64,000 bases of DNA from JANYLB01 sp963837715 (GTDB lineage: Bacteria > Actinomycetota > Acidimicrobiia > IMCC26256 > JANYLB01): assembly GCA_963837715.1 (NCBI GenBank), contig CAWIOF010000002.1, forward strand, positions 2,427,581 through 2,491,580. Direction: 5' to 3'. Position numbers and translations under genes: made by a program. Of the stretch, positions 63,580-64,000 are shown piece after piece. The notes beneath the pieces are model-generated. The model was not told the DNA's origin, did not search any database, and was given only the letters and a program-made list of their open reading frames with translations. The first letter of the stretch is position 1. Each line of letters opens with the position of its first letter.

Positions 63580-64000
63580 TGGAGCTCACGGGCCCTGCCG
63601 AGGACACGCCGCCACTCTTCTGCAGCTTCCGCTTAGCGGAAGCGGCAAGTCTGTGTCGATCTTGGCTGACGCGGATCGCGCGTAGCGTGAGTGATCGGTC
63701 ACGGTCGGTTCGACATGACCGGTGGGTCGGCTGGAGATCGGAAGATCCTTCCGAGCTCGGGTTCGAGCGGTGCGAGTTCGGTAAGGCGTTGCACGCCTGC
63801 GACGAGGACGCCGGCGTCGATGGTGCGGCCACGACGGCCGACGTCGCGGTCTCGATGTTGAGGCGCTGCGCCCGGCCTCGCGCACGACGACGAGCTCCAA
63901 GTATCTCCGAGGAGCGCAGCCATCGAGTCGACGTCGTGTGCGCATGTTCGGCGTGTTCGCAGCGGCGCCGGCGTGCAGCGCGAGTGCCGGTGCGGTGGCG
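63580..64000. other. Unresolved right end of the window
   Basis: GC rises again toward the window end. A minus-strand frame contains GRTIDAGVLVAGVQRLTELA, which reads like coding sequence, but no domain, start or end can be fixed and the frame is short. Nothing further is recognisable. Confidence 0.35.

Overview
The window is high-GC DNA, with dense, often 4-bp-overlapping genes on both strands and many GTG starts. Several features suggest an actinobacterium, most likely of the class Acidimicrobiia. These are type II glutamine synthetase, a small free biotin carrier beside acyl-CoA metabolism, a class E sortase, a DUF5317 protein and a complete System I (Ccm) cytochrome c maturation operon, which is unusual for most actinobacteria. 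No rRNA, tRNA, CRISPR array or complete insertion sequence was recognised.

Layout: 0-9 kb holds a CCAEP-tail radical SAM protein, glnII and a minus-strand run of TauE-type exporter, GntR regulator, mitochondrial-type aconitase and an MMPL transporter. 9.3-14.2 kb is a sulfur block with a DUF4395 gene, a sulfotransferase remnant, a sulfate ABC transporter (binding protein, CysT, CysW, CysA) and an Rrf2 regulator, behind a clear promoter/operator. 14.2-21.4 kb carries a cyclophilin gene and the ccmABCDEFGHI operon. 21.5-31 kb holds sortase, carotenoid oxygenase, acyl-CoA metabolism genes, a class III aminotransferase and an FAD oxidase. 31-42 kb contains small hypothetical genes, two HD-domain membrane proteins, a glycosyltransferase, an alcohol dehydrogenase, an aldo/keto reductase, a TetR regulator and a ClC channel.

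42-51.5 kb is the most coherent accessory cluster. It has a PhyH-type dioxygenase, two FAD amine-oxidase/phytoene-dehydrogenase-like proteins, a class III aminotransferase and two Rieske oxygenases, with a TetR regulator and a perfect 20-bp palindrome in the divergent promoter. I infer a catabolic module for an unknown amine-containing compound. 51.5-59.6 kb holds a STAS protein, a cysteine-free redoxin next to a heme-oxygenase-like diiron protein, a NUDIX hydrolase, a second MMPL transporter, a secreted SurE-like lipoprotein and a c-type haem protein.

At about 59.69 kb an acyl-CoA dehydrogenase gene is cut off after its last ~25 codons and the composition changes. The remaining 4.3 kb has visibly lower GC and looks like a fragmented polymorphic-toxin island: an orphan RHS-core toxin tip with an abutting immunity gene, an AHH-nuclease-like remnant joined to a DUF1629/Imm11-like immunity domain, and a protein with two Trypco2-like repeats.

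About twenty conserved genes or gene parts between 14 and 51 kb are interrupted by single-base frameshifts, nearly all +1 and mostly outside long homopolymers. They are densest at 32-40 kb. Coordinates given for those genes span the whole broken gene. Consensus error is the likeliest cause, but gene decay cannot be excluded from the sequence alone.
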